Positions 21,671-32,458 of a DNA stretch of 64,000 nt are shown piece after piece. Under the pieces are notes generated by a model that saw only the letters and a list, made by a program, of their open reading frames with translations, was not told the DNA's origin and searched no databases. The DNA comes from Eutreptiella sp. 'Long Island Sound 2002' (lineage: Eukaryota; Euglenozoa; Euglenophyceae; Eutreptiales; Eutreptiaceae). The position numbers and the translations under genes were made by a program. Location: positions 33,110,819 through 33,174,818 of the forward strand of contig OZ038390.1 of assembly GCA_964036045.1 (NCBI GenBank), given 5' to 3'. The first letter of the stretch is position 1; each line of letters opens with the position of its first letter.

Positions 21671-22444
21671 GTCATAAGATTCAAAAACTTCACGATTTGG
21701 GTACACAATTGTACGGCACTTCAATGGCAATCAGCGGCAGCTAGAGGGCAACAGGCGGCGGTCGGAGAGTGACAGATGGCGGTAGGAGGTCTGCGTGTTT
21801 TGGATTCAAAAAACAAAGGCTCATCCACTTCACAGCGCCCCGTCGAAGGGGCGAGGTTGCCGTCGGCACTTCTGAGCCCACAGACCGCGGTTGTAGGCCA
21901 ACCGACGGCAGTTAGAGTTGGCGGGTGGCTGCAATCCAAACATAAGCAACAGATCACCCGCTCACTGCACCCGCCCGGCTCACCCCCAACAGATGGACCC
22001 AAGGCCAGCCCTGGAGGCATTCTTTGCCCCACACGCGCCCCAGAAACTACCCCCACATGAATGCACGCATAGGCAAAACATGGTGAGGCTGCAATTCAGC
22101 AACGGGGCCTAAGCGCCAAAACATCCGTAGCCCCGAGCCGTGTTTGGACAAGACATGAGTGGTCTGTAATACCAGGTACACCAACTGTGAAATAAAAGGC
22201 AGCAAATTGTCGGTCCCTTCTGTCAGGGATGCATTAGCAGGGAGGGGACCTCAGAGGCGGGCCAGAGGCGGTTAGACAGGCGGTTGGAGAGGGTTGCCGA
22301 AGCGGTTGGGGGCGGTTACTCTCGGTTACAAATGCCGTTGAAGCTCGAACTTGGTGTTGGGGGGGCAGTGGCTGGGCATAGGCTGGGCGCCCTGGAGGGG
22401 CGGGGGGGGGGGGGTACCTCCGCCCCTTCCAACGCATCCCTCCC

Positions 22445-22867
22445 TCAACACCGCAACACCGCAACATGCCCTGGGGCCGAAAAAAAGCCTGAAAGATGCC
22501 CCGCGCACGACCCGCGCCGCAAGTTTCCCTCCTGAGATCCGTGAGCCACACCTTGGGCTTGCACGGCGCTCCTCCAGCCCTTCTCCTGCGACGGCACCCC
22601 CCCCGGCTGCCCATCGGGCACTGGCTGGTCAGCCACGCGTCGTCGTAGGCCAGACTCGTGCCAGTCCGAGTGGCCGGGGGTGTACTTCGGGGGCAGCCGC
22701 GGCGCGGGGGCCGGGTACGGGACTGGCCTCGTGGGGGGGGGCAGCCCAACGCTGCGGGTGGGCGCGAAGTAGAGCCGAGGGCCTTCCAGTGGCAAAGGGC
22801 CCCCGTCAGGCCAAAGCAGGAGGGACAGGGCTGTGAGGGCGACGATGGGGCGGGGTGTGCAGTGCAT
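22445..22867 (-). CDS. Hypothetical secreted protein
   Basis: A 140-codon frame beginning MHCTPRPIVALTALSLLLWP, a plausible signal peptide, followed by a Pro-rich segment (PPPTRPVPYPAPAPRLPPK) and a Gly/Arg/Gln-rich C-terminal half. No domain is recognised. High GC content makes chance frames of this length common. The signal-like start is the only positive point. Confidence 0.28.
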   Translation of the reverse strand: MHCTPRPIVALTALSLLLWPDGGPLPLEGPRLYFAPTRSVGLPPPTRPVPYPAPAPRLPPKYTPGHSDWHESGLRRRVADQPVPDGQPGGVPSQEKGWRSAVQAQGVAHGSQEGNLRRGSCAGHLSGFFSAPGHVAVLRC

Positions 22868-22889
22868 TGGGAGGGTCGGGTGGGTGTGC

Positions 22890-24778
22890 CAGGGGGGGGG
22901 GGACGCGGGTCAACACCGCTCCACACCACGCCATACCTTAGTGACCCCGGGGGGATGGGGGGGGGGGGGGCTCAATGGTCAGGTTGCAATGTCCGCATTG
23001 GGCCCTGGCCGCGCCTGCTCCCTGCGACTTTCATCGCCTACACTCTACGCTGGTCGCTTCCAGTGCTCTCGGGTCCACCAATGTGTTCTGGCCTATTCTC
23101 CCTCCCTGAATGGCTTGGGTTGCGGCTGCGCGGACTCTACACTGTGTGGGGGGAGGGTTTGGCACAAGGCCTCTGTATCTGATTGTTTGCCTTTGGCGTG
23201 TGTGGGGGGGGGGGGGGCATCATTCTCACTAAAGAATACAACAAAACTCCGTCCCAATTAGATTTGATAGTGTTTTAGGCAGAATATGCTTCAGTTACCT
23301 TCGTAATCGACACATTTCTGACACAAGCCGAAGGTGCGGCCAACATATGTGACCCCCCACGACGCACTGATCGTTTCGAATCGTACATCATCAGAAAAAG
23401 ATTTTCAGAAATTTTTCCTCCAGGACCGTGATGGACGGTTGCACCAGTGGGCCGGTGGCAGGGATAGGGGCCCTGGCAGTGGCGTGTGGGGATCATGCGC
23501 ACCGCGCACCCCTTTTGCAGTGACTTTTGAGGGCCATGGCCGCATGCGCAGAGCAACCATCGGTGATGGACCAGGCCCCCCCCCCAACGCTCTTGAGGGG
23601 CCCCAAATCCGGGCAAGCAGAACACCGCCCTCTGAACGTGTGACATTGACGACAGATGCCTGCCAATGTGAGCGATGCCCCTGGCTGCCATGGCAAGACA
23701 CCGAAGCATCTGCATGATACATGAACAATTGCACCGCAATGCACAAAGAATAGTGCCATGTAGTGCCCCAGGAAATGCAGGAGAACCTAAAACTCCCCCC
23801 TTCTTGATCAAAGAAGAAAAGCCCAGGTGCTCACGGAGCGGTGGAGCTCAGGGTGGCTGGCTCAACTGAAGGAGCTGGTGTTGCTGACTGTGTTGAGGCC
23901 TTGCGCAACCTTCCCGGAGAAGTCGTTTTGGGAGCATCCAATCGCCTCCCTCCTGGTGTCCAGATGCCCTTCCCCCCCAAAGAAATGTTTATGAGAGGGA
24001 GGGGAGGTCTGGGGAACTACCTCACTTTTGTGGGGTGGGTGGGTTGGTGGGTACAGGAGGCAGGACCTCGTACGCCCCAACCCCCCCACCCCACGGGAAA
24101 ATCAGGGTGACTCGTCGGCCTGCAGCCTCCACAACGCCCGTTAGCACCACCAAGTGCTACGGCCTGCAACTCGCAACCGTCAGTGCCAGTGGGGGCCCAA
24201 AGGGGGAGCAGTTGCAGGGCGCACGGAAGACAGCAGCACGGAAACGTGCTGCCGCAACGAACAAACACCCAAAAAATCGCGACTCCTAACCTCCATCCCC
24301 TCGCCCTTGCTCAACAACGGACAGGAATTCAGAGCCATGACATGTGTTGCCTTGTTGTTGTCTTGTCGCTGCTGACACTTCCGCCATGAAATGGCATCAG
24401 AGTACACTGATGAGGCTGAAAGATCCTTCCGACTCTATCCGACCGCCATCATCTACCAGACCCAACGTTTGCGCGCCCAGCATCCAAATCAATGTTCCAG
24501 CCATTAATCCCAATGCTTTGCCCCCGTCATACTGAGCTTGGGGTGCCCTCTTCACAATTGCAAAAGCACAAGTCATTCATGCATGATTGGAAGAAGTGGT
24601 GGTGAGGGAGTGTAATGACAATATTAATCTCTCTTGGAATCAGTGCGTGCTCTCTTCAGCACTAAAATAAGTGCCCAAATCCCATTGCACTAGGCTAGGT
24701 CAGAAAAGCCCATACAGACATATGCCTCCAAACAGGTGGAGGTGGGACGGCGACCGTTCAAACTTTGGGGGAATGTTT
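22890..24778. other. No supported gene
   Basis: A mixed-composition stretch. It contains a short dispersed word at 23160-23205 (GGCACAAGGCCTCTGTATCT, GATTGTTTGCC) before a G run. At 23340-23420 there is a segment similar to 17.03 and 31.83 kb (GCGCTGATCATTTTGA-type words). No convincing exon was found on either strand. Confidence 0.4.
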
Positions 24779-25535
24779 GCCCGGCGCGCGCCCGGCGCGC
24801 TACTTTTAGACTATGTTCCCCCTGAAGAGCCCCCAAGCACACCCCTTGGAAACACCCTTAGAATTAGGTGACCCAAACTGCCCCAGCTCAAGAAAGTTGC
24901 AAACTGGGGTACACAGTACCACTCTCGCTCCTTTAAGGGCGATCTTGGTCAACACCTTAGCAAGTTGGGAGAATGGGGGGTTAGGATAGCACAACCGCAT
25001 AGATCTCCAGTAGAAGCGATAGGCGTTATTGAGGTATCGCGAACAGTAGAGCTGCATCATAACATTGGTCCCACAAGTGTGGGTGTCAATACATTCAGTA
25101 CAATAGTGCTCCTTACACTCATCACAAACTGCGACGGTGGAGCGTTCTGGCAACACAACACACACACTTCTGCCTCATCCTCTGCCTCATCTTGCGTGCC
25201 ACAACCGAGCAAACAGCTGCTCAATGTGTGCCCTATACCACACGTGCACGTCATTGTAACATTGTTGGCGGGCTGTCAAAGTGCCATTCTTTCTTCCAAT
25301 GAATGGCACAATGACATGAATCTGGCCCTTATAAGCACCATCATGGCCCCCAACTTCGAAATCAAAGAAATCACCTCGGGTACGAGAAGGTCCATACCCA
25401 TCCCAAATCAAAACATCTGCTGATGTCCCGGGGGCCAAGGGGCAAATCCATATAATGTTGCCCAACATATCAACGGCAACAGTCCACCGGTAGGGCACGG
25501 GTCACAAGAGATGCTCGGCGCGCGCCCGGCGCGCT
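24779..25535 (-). mobile_element. DDE transposon, short copy, with C-terminal zinc-binding domain
   Basis: A minus-strand frame 25498-25187 reads like the core of a DDE_Tnp_4 / Harbinger-type transposase: Asp in VAVDMLGNIIW, PGTSADVLIW, Asp in GGHDGAYKG, PFIGR, and YNDVHVWYRAHIEQLFARLW, which supplies the final Glu. After a stop and frame change, 25165-24806 has CDECKEHYCTECIDTHTC, a Cys/His zinc-binding motif. The same order occurs in the larger copy at 49.6-51.3 kb, and the segment 24790-24905 is nearly identical to 49565-49677. The element is edged on both sides by the GC-rich word GGCGCGCGCCCGGCGCGCTA. The N-terminal half of the transposase is missing, so it is non-autonomous. Family placement rests on motif order and is tentative. 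Confidence 0.7.
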
Positions 25536-27360
25536 AACGTTCCCCCTTTGCCGGGCACACCCGGCACGCTAACGTTCCCTCCCTAACCACACACCGCCGT
25601 CGATTACCATCCAACCAGCGATCAAATACCTATTGATCAGGCACAACCGCATCGATTAACCCCCCCCCCCCCTCCCCTACTACAACGGGTACCAACCGTT
25701 TGCTGTCGTTGGAGGGACACAGCCCGGGGACCCCTCTGCAAAACCCTGAGGGTGTTGGAGAGCACCACTCCTGATGACGCTGCATGGGTCACTGAGGCCT
25801 GTTTGCACCACCATCTTGCATCAGGTGCCCTAAGCAACACCCATCCGCCTGCAATGACCTCCTCCCACCACAAAGCACTGGACCGAAGCCCTTCAACAAA
25901 GCCAGGCACACCTACGACCAGCAGCATCAATCCTGCAACACATTGGCCATGCAACGCACCGACAGAGTTCCACAGGGGTGTGCCTGGATCTGCGGCATTG
26001 TGCTGTGGTGTAAGTTGCACAGCATGGTACCGTAGAGGCCCAGTCATAAAAACACGAAAATCACATATTCACTGAAGACAAACAGAAACTCTGTACTGGG
26101 GTGGGATGGGATGATCCAACTCCAAATTTCCACAGACCTGTATCCCCTGCTACATCCCATAATAAAGCACAGGAGATCCACGTCCACAGACGTCCAGACA
26201 AGGAGGGGCCCAATCATATTCAATACTGCAACACTTTGAGTGTGGTGATCGCCTTGGGGCATGTGGTACGGTTTGTACAGCGCGATCTCGAGAGATCTAC
26301 ACAACATCGAGTATGAGCCTGCACAGTGCACTGGCAGGGCCCAATGGGCCCATTCCACTGTGTCGCTACACAGTGACGCATGACAGTTGATGCATGACGT
26401 GCATAAAAATAAGGTTTGTAAAGCCGTTTCGGTGTTGCTGGTGAGCACCCGCAAGGCGCTGGTGAGAGCGTGCCTTGCTGCAGGCGCCTGGCACTGTGAA
26501 AGCGGCATTTTGCAACGCGTATCCCACATCCCATATCGGACATCCCACATCTGCTATATATTGGCTCCCACATCCCACATCCCACATCCCACATGTTCTA
26601 TATAGTTGCATCCCCTGTTGCACATCTACATGCCATGAAATCTATATTCCACATCCCACATAGCACATGCCACATCCCATGCCGACACAAACAACAACAA
26701 AAAACATTAAAAACATTAAAAATCACTAACCCAAGGGGACAAAGGGGGCAAGAACGGGAAAAAACAGAAAAAAACAAAAAACACTGTATTAGGAGACGCT
26801 GGAGAGACAATTGATGCCAAAAAATTCTAAAAAAGAATGCTTCCTTGGTGCCAAAAGTTGTGTTTCTACCAAATTCCACCACATGAGAAACCAAAAAAAA
26901 AAACACAAAAAAACTGAAAAAACACCGCCCCGCAGGTAAAAACGGCCAAAAACGGAAAAAAACAAAAAAACAAAAAACGTTTCTTTTTTCTCAAAACACC
27001 CGACTCAGTACCCACTTCGTTCTTCCTTGTTATCTCCTAGATGCTTGCTACTACTTGGTGGTTCATGGTAATACCTTGTTTGGATGCTTCGGGGTCCTTC
27101 CTCATGGTTATTTGCTGGTGTTTCCTGGCAGGGTCTGGATGTTCTGGCGGGGTCTGGATGTTGAATGTTTGCTAATCAGTCCTATCCCACTGCTCACGAT
27201 TGCAGCATAATGGTGTGACCCCCCCCCCCTTGCCCAACAAACAATTTTGTCCATAAAAAATATGGTGGTCCGAACAGGACTGTTCGTTGGACACACCATT
27301 CAGTGCGTGCAACAATAACAGCAGTAACACATCCCTAGGCACAAGATACCCAGCCTCCAA
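25536..27360. other. No supported gene; AT-richer stretch with ATCCCAC repeats
   Basis: Two minus-strand frames (25637-26047 and 26044-26550) are long for the local composition but match no family I know. From about 26.5 kb the stretch turns into CATCCCA repeats and A-rich sequence. Confidence 0.4.
26521..26690. repeat. CATCCCA-type simple repeat
   Basis: Many copies of CATCCCA / CACATCCCA words, broken by two TCTATATA words. It is flanked by A-rich sequence containing repeated AAAAACATTAAAAA words. Confidence 0.8.
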
Positions 27361-27456
27361 TTAGTAGAAGCCCTTGTTGCGGTCCCGCTTCTTGTGGAAA
27401 AATTGAACATGCTGCCCGGGCTTGGGGCCCTTCTTGTTCTTGGCACGGGCAGAAGT
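27361..27456 (-). CDS. Possible terminal exon of an unrecognised basic protein
   Basis: A minus-strand frame ends in KKGPKPGQHVQFFHKKRDRN followed by KGFY and a stop at 27361. The basic, non-repetitive composition looks like the C-terminus of an RNA-binding or ribosome-associated protein, but I cannot name it. The upstream junction is unclear: an AG at the end of CTTCTGCCCGTGCCAAG could be the acceptor. A different frame (27601-27335) is also open through the same DNA. Confidence 0.27.
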   Translation of the reverse strand, partial: TSARAKNKKGPKPGQHVQFFHKKRDRNKGFY

Positions 27457-28396
27457 GGTCGTACCGCTTGTATAGCACCTCTTGGCCAGGTGCAAGCAGA
27501 AAATCAGTCATGGTGGGCAATAGAGGTCCCATAGTTGAGGGACACCATTCCCTCACATCCTGCTTTACAAATTTGCCCACCATTTTTGCAAGATACATCA
27601 ACAGCAGCTCATTTCCGGAAACCTTTCGCCCGAAACCGTGGTTCTAGAGCCCAGTGCCTAAGTAATTACCAAATTAACAAGGTCCTCAAAAAATACCATC
27701 CGAACGGAAATGTTCGTTGGACACAGTGTTCGTTGGACTTGGGGGGGGGGGGGGCACTCCTCTGCCAGTGCTGTGTGGGGCTTCACATTCTGTCATTCCC
27801 TGACCCTGGAGTGTTGCGGCAGCCGGGGATGGGGGTGTATCCGTCTCCCTTCACTTTTTCTGTGGTCCAGTGGTGGTTGTGGGTGGCATCCTTGAGGCAG
27901 ATGTGTGGGACGCCCTGAACTATTGTTCGCACATCCGTCTGTTACCGCCCGCCTGAGCGGGAGGTCGGTCCCCACCCAAAACACCCTCGAAATGCTTCCA
28001 ACACATTTATCGTGCGTTCCACATCCCAATCACATCTGTTTGGCGGGAGCATGCAAAAGCACCATCCTTCTGGACTGTGCCGGAGAAGCCGCGCCATCCC
28101 AGTCCATTGGTAAAGCAACCAGGACCTCATGCAGCCAGGCCCCCCAGCCTCACAGCAGTCCCACACACCTCCAACAGACGTGAAAACAGCGCCACTGCGA
28201 CCGGAAGGCGGAGACCTTGCCGACGCCTTTGACCTCTTGGGACCTTCATTCCATGAGGGCAAAGGGTGCCGGAGCCCCTGAAGGCCCCCCTGAGTGGCCT
28301 GGAGGTGCCCCGACCCCAAACATTCAGGAAAAAGGGCAAACGACGTTTTTGGAACTCGCGTGACGAGAATCCGAAACATCATCTTTTGCCTGGGAT

Positions 28397-28591
28397 TCAG
28401 CAGATCATTTTACGCAACTTCGGCAGGGCATCACCATCCATCTTGACTTGATTTGTGGGCTCCCTCTGCAGCTCAAGAGATTGAGATGGAGCGGTCGAAT
28501 CCGAGTCAAATCGCATGCACTGACCAGAGTTGGGTTCGATTTCGCCAATGAAACTGGTAACCCTCGGCTGACACAATGTCCGGCATCCCAA
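28397..28591 (-). CDS. Possible exon, unrecognised
   Basis: A 64-codon frame with non-repetitive, protein-like composition (GEIEPNSGQCMRFDSDSTAP, KMDGDALPKLRKMI) sits in otherwise repeat-rich DNA. It ends at a TGA and has no clear splice partner. It could be a gene relic. Confidence 0.2.
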   Translation of the reverse strand: MGCRTLCQPRVTSFIGEIEPNSGQCMRFDSDSTAPSQSLELQREPTNQVKMDGDALPKLRKMIC

Positions 28592-28722
28592 CAGCGTCTT
28601 GTCAGCGGGTGGGGCAAGGGGATGTGAAGGAGGTCATGGACCTGACGGTGCATCGCAGCAGCGCCGAGTGGAGGGCGGACCGTGGCTGAATTGCAACCCC
28701 CGCCAGGCCACTGCTGGACTGC

Positions 28723-28758
28723 GGGGACCGCCGCTCCGGCGGTCCCCGCCGGAGCGGC
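28723..28758. other. Overlapping perfect inverted repeats (two exclusive hairpins)
   Basis: GGGGACCGCC (28723-28732) pairs with GGCGGTCCCC (28738-28747) around a 5-base loop. GCCGCTCCGGCGG (28730-28742) pairs with CCGCCGGAGCGGC (28746-28758) around a 3-base loop. The arms overlap, so only one hairpin can form at a time. There is no T run to suggest a polymerase III terminator, and no gene nearby gives it a role. Confidence 0.75.
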
Positions 28759-28875
28759 GCGTCGCAGAGTGCGGGGGCAGATGCGGAAGGGCTGCAGACG
28801 GCGGCGGCGTGCCAACCCCATGCCCCATACGTCGCAGTGGTCACCCACAATAGTGTACAATCCGACGGTTCCAGA

Positions 28876-29006
28876 GGGTGTAGCGCCCGGGGGGGGGGGG
28901 GGGTCGGTCTGGGACACGACTCCCTCGCTAGTCGACGATGGGTATGGGTCAAAGGCCCCTTACGGGGGAAGGCAAGGGGCAGGGGGGGGGGGGCTAACAT
29001 ACCCCC
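28876..29006. repeat. Family G dispersed repeat, copy 1
   Basis: About 130 bp: GTGTAGCGCCCGGGG..., ACTCCCTCGCTAGTCG, AAAGGCCCCTTACGGGGGAA, a G run, then ATACCCCCT. The second copy is at 29817-29942 in the same orientation, about 940 bp away. Confidence 0.8.
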
Positions 29007-29816
29007 TCACCACCACCACGCGAGAACAACGGTAAAAAGCACTGAGTCGTGAACAACAATGCATCGGAATCCATTCGACAGGAGTGTGGGGTCCGCCATA
29101 CCAACATTCAAACACACGTTGATATCTGCGGCCGCGGGCTACAGTGTGAGTCAAGCACGGCAGACATGGTCCAGCCAGGGTGCAACCGCACCTGTAGCCA
29201 CTGCTGCCGCACGCTCGCAGCACATGCCGCTGCGATCGGCAGTGCTCGATCCGGGCGGTCGGGTATATGTGATAGGCGCACGCCTCTCTCTTGGCCCGAC
29301 GGGCGAAGCGCTTGGCCGGACCCCAAAAAGGGAGGTCCCCGTCGATGGACAAGCAGGTGGTTGGACAAGAGATGGGGGGCGTGACAACGATGTGCGCGGC
29401 GCTGATGACCCGCGTCCGTCGAGTGGGGGCCCCGTGGAGTGCAGGGAGTGTGCAAATGGGGTGCGGGGCAAAGGTTTCCAGGCACCCAAGCGTCTATACA
29501 TCGACCCCCACCCTATCCCCAACAGCCGCAGCACTAACGTGTGGTGCCGGCCACAGAGGAAATAAATACTGAGAGGATCTGGGGCAGCGGTCGGAGAATA
29601 AACGAAGGCATTGGTACAGATGGTGGCACACGGCGCGCAGGGGCGTTGCTGCGTCACCGGGAGCGTCCAAACGACGACATCCCGCGTTGCACCGGCCTTG
29701 GCTTGTGCCAAGCAAGCGCTTGAGGGAGTACCGGGGGTGTGATCATCACACGGTATCCAGGCCAGTCGGCCCATCACTGCAAGGCGGCCCGCCGTTGCAG
29801 GAGGACGGGCCCAGGG

Positions 29817-29942
29817 GGCGTAGCGCACTGGGGGGAACCCCTCGGCCTGTGACACAACTCCCTCGCCAGTCGCCAGTGGATGTGGGCCGAAGGCCCCTTA
29901 TGGGGGAAGGCGCCGGGGGAGGGGGGGGGGGGGGGTACCCCC
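29817..29942. repeat. Family G dispersed repeat, copy 2
   Basis: Same layout as 28876-29006: GCGTAGCGCACTGGGGG, ACTCCCTCGCCAGTCG, GAAGGCCCCTTATGGGGGAA, a G run and GTACCCCCT. A family F repeat (29948-30013) follows at once. Confidence 0.8.
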
Positions 29943-29947
29943 TGTGT

Positions 29948-30013
29948 GACATTGCGTCCGGTTAATGTTTCTTTGCGGGGCCCTGGACAGTCACCCGTTC
30001 TTCCCTTCGCATG
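29948..30013. repeat. Family F dispersed repeat, copy 2
   Basis: GACATTGCGTCCGGTTAATG... with GGGGCCCTGGACAGTCACCC and GTTCTTCCCTTCGCATG; matches 20733-20800. Confidence 0.7.
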
Positions 30014-30782
30014 AGCCTTGCGCCTGTGGGGCACCCACCGTGGGGGTCAAGGCCCCATCAGATGCTGGTGCTGACGCTGCCCCAGCCCCTGGGGGGGGGG
30101 GGGGGGCGGGTTAGAGGGCAAAAAAAAATTGCGTACCTAAAATAGACCTCCAGTTTTGGGCCCCGTTGATAAATTGCATTTCTTTCCGAGGGAAAAATTT
30201 GGAGTGGGGGTGAGGCGGCTCCGAAGGGCCGGTGAGGGCCTCATCAGCAAGGACGCTGCTGACCAGGCGTGACCGGCGTGCCCCCCCCCCCCCCCCTCCC
30301 CGGGATTTTGGCTGACCCCCCCCAGCCACCCATGGATATCAGATATTTTTCCTCAGGAAAGAAATGAAATTCTATTGCCTATCGGCAAGGCACCTCGAGG
30401 CAGTTCGCCACGAAGTCATTCAGACGCCCCCCACCCCGTCAAAACACCCAAATGGGGTGGATAACCACATAAAGAGGGTCTAAAACATGCTTTTCATGGG
30501 AAATTTGATCATTGTGAATGGCCAGAAGATCAAAAAAAATCGGTTTCGGAAATTTCCATTTCCGTTGAGCTGCAGAGGGTGGAGAACGGCATAAGCCACC
30601 CGACCACGCTCTGTGCCCCTGCCCTGGCCTCCAAAAATTGCGGAGACTACACCTACTTGTGCTCAGACCAGGACGTTGCTTAGTGATAGGGGGGAGAGGG
30701 GGCAATAGAGTACCCGTGGGTCCCCGAACCCACCGGCCCCGCCCTTGATAGTATCAACCAGCCACTAAGCAATGGCCTGGTT

Positions 30783-31195
30783 CCAGGCGTCAGCGTTAGC
30801 CGCAGCCGAATAGCCAACTAGCGGCAGAGGTAAAGAAAAATGGGGGAAATGCAAAAATGGGGGGAAATGGGAGGAAATCGGGGAAAAGGGGGGGAAATCA
30901 GGGGAAATGGTGGGGGGGGATTGGGGGGAAATGGGGAAATGTGAGAAAATGCTAAAAATACCTAGTGGGAGAGTAGGGAACATGTGTGAAATTCGTAGGA
31001 AATTGGAGAAAAATCGGAGAAAAATGAGACAATTTGGGACAAATTTCCCATTTTTCCCTGTCCCATTTTCCCTATTTTTCCACAGCCTTGCCACTGTTCG
31101 CTCAGGTGCCTTTGATGAATTTTGCTAGCTGAACTGGCCGACAGGAAAAATGGAAAATTTCTGACTGGCCGACAATGGCCGATTTTTCAGCTAGT
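30783..31195. repeat. Family D dispersed repeat, copy 2
   Basis: Head GCGTTAGCCGCAGCCGAATA, GGGGAAATGG-type expansion, TGTGTGAAATTCGTAGGAAA and TTTTTCCACAGCC words in the same orientation as copy 1 (15674-16140). The tail (31100-31195, with TTTGATGAATTTTGCTAGC and CCGACAATGGCCGATTTTTC) is inverted relative to copy 1. Confidence 0.75.
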
Positions 31196-31199
31196 GCCA

Positions 31200-32458
31200 A
31201 GGCTTGTGGTTCAGACAAGGGCAAGGGTTCTTGCAAAGAGGGGGGGGGGGGGGGGGCTAGTCACTCCAAGACACCACCACGTCGCGCTAATCATTTTGGA
31301 GGTGCATACGTTTGGGCAAAAAAAAAATTAGCGGGTAAACCGCCAGCAACAGAATTTTCCTTCCGGGGCACTCCGCTGTCATGTCAGCTCCCGTTGTCAT
31401 GTCAGGCCCAAGGGCCTGGGGCAGGTGCGGCTGAAGGCCATGGAGGAGGGGCATCTGCGAGGGGGGTCCCCCGCCCCCCTCCCCCCTCTCCGTACTGTCG
31501 AGCACTGTGGCAACATCACGGGTCTGGCGCTGAGGCACTGGCCGGGGGCTGCACCGTGCGACCCGATTCGGGGGCTCAGGGAGGAGATGTGGGGTCTCGT
31601 GCCCCACGGACAGGGTCTGAAGCCCCTTTTACTGAAGGCCTCTGCCGTACATGTCATGGGCATGTGTTTCACGGCTTTGCAGAGTAGCTGGTCAGAGAGG
31701 GGCTCCTCCTCAAGTCAACTTGCGGCCGGGCGTCCGGACCCCGTCCACTGCGACCACCCCCCAACTGCCCAAACTATCAATTACGAAGGGAAATGGTGGT
31801 GGGGGGCTTATCATACCTCAAAATGATCGCCACATTGCGCTGATCATTCTGAGATTTTTGTTGGGATAAAAGAAGGAGCGGGGGAGGGGGGGGGGGCGTC
31901 ATGTCGGGGCATTTGTGGATTCAATTCCAAAGGAGGGGCTCACGCCCCCCCCCTGGGGGGGGGGGGGGCTTGGGGTCACTGTGGGTTCGTTTCTATGGCG
32001 GTCAAAAGGCTCCAGCACTACGCCCAACGAGTCTCGAGCGCCGCATCGCCAGCCCGGGTGTGTGCAAGGCATCGGTACGAAGCATCACAGGGCTCGGCGG
32101 ACGGCGGCTGCGGGGCCGCAGAACCCTCAGAACGCCCCCGCCACGTCAGAATCGAGGAGAGGGGCCGGGACCGGCGCGATGGGCGGTGGAGATCATCGGA
32201 TCCAAACGATGGTAACACCCGCCCGCAACCCACGGGAACAGGAACGGCCCGGCTACGTACGGCACCTGCGCCTGCTGCCGCGGGGGCATGGCTGTGGAGA
32301 GACTTGGGGGGCGGAGCCCCGTGCCACTGGCGGATACCTTGTGACGGAGGTCATACCCCTGCCCCAGGGGGGGGGCGGCCAGGCCATTGCTTAAAGACCC
32401 CGCCTGCACCCCTGCCACCCCCGATTCCGCGGTCCAAAGCGCCACGGCGCCGGCCGGC
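31200..32458. other. No supported gene
   Basis: Contains two segments with TGATCATTTTGG/TGATCATTCTGA words (31290 and 31835), related to those at 17.03 and 23.36 kb, and G runs at 31243, 31890 and 31962. Open frames are GC-driven. It lies just downstream of the glycosylase stop codon. Confidence 0.4.

Noticed and set aside
26044-26550. 168-codon minus-strand frame in AT-richer DNA
   Set aside because: Long for its composition, but it runs into the CATCCCA repeat at its N-terminus and shows no domain, homologous partner or splice signals.
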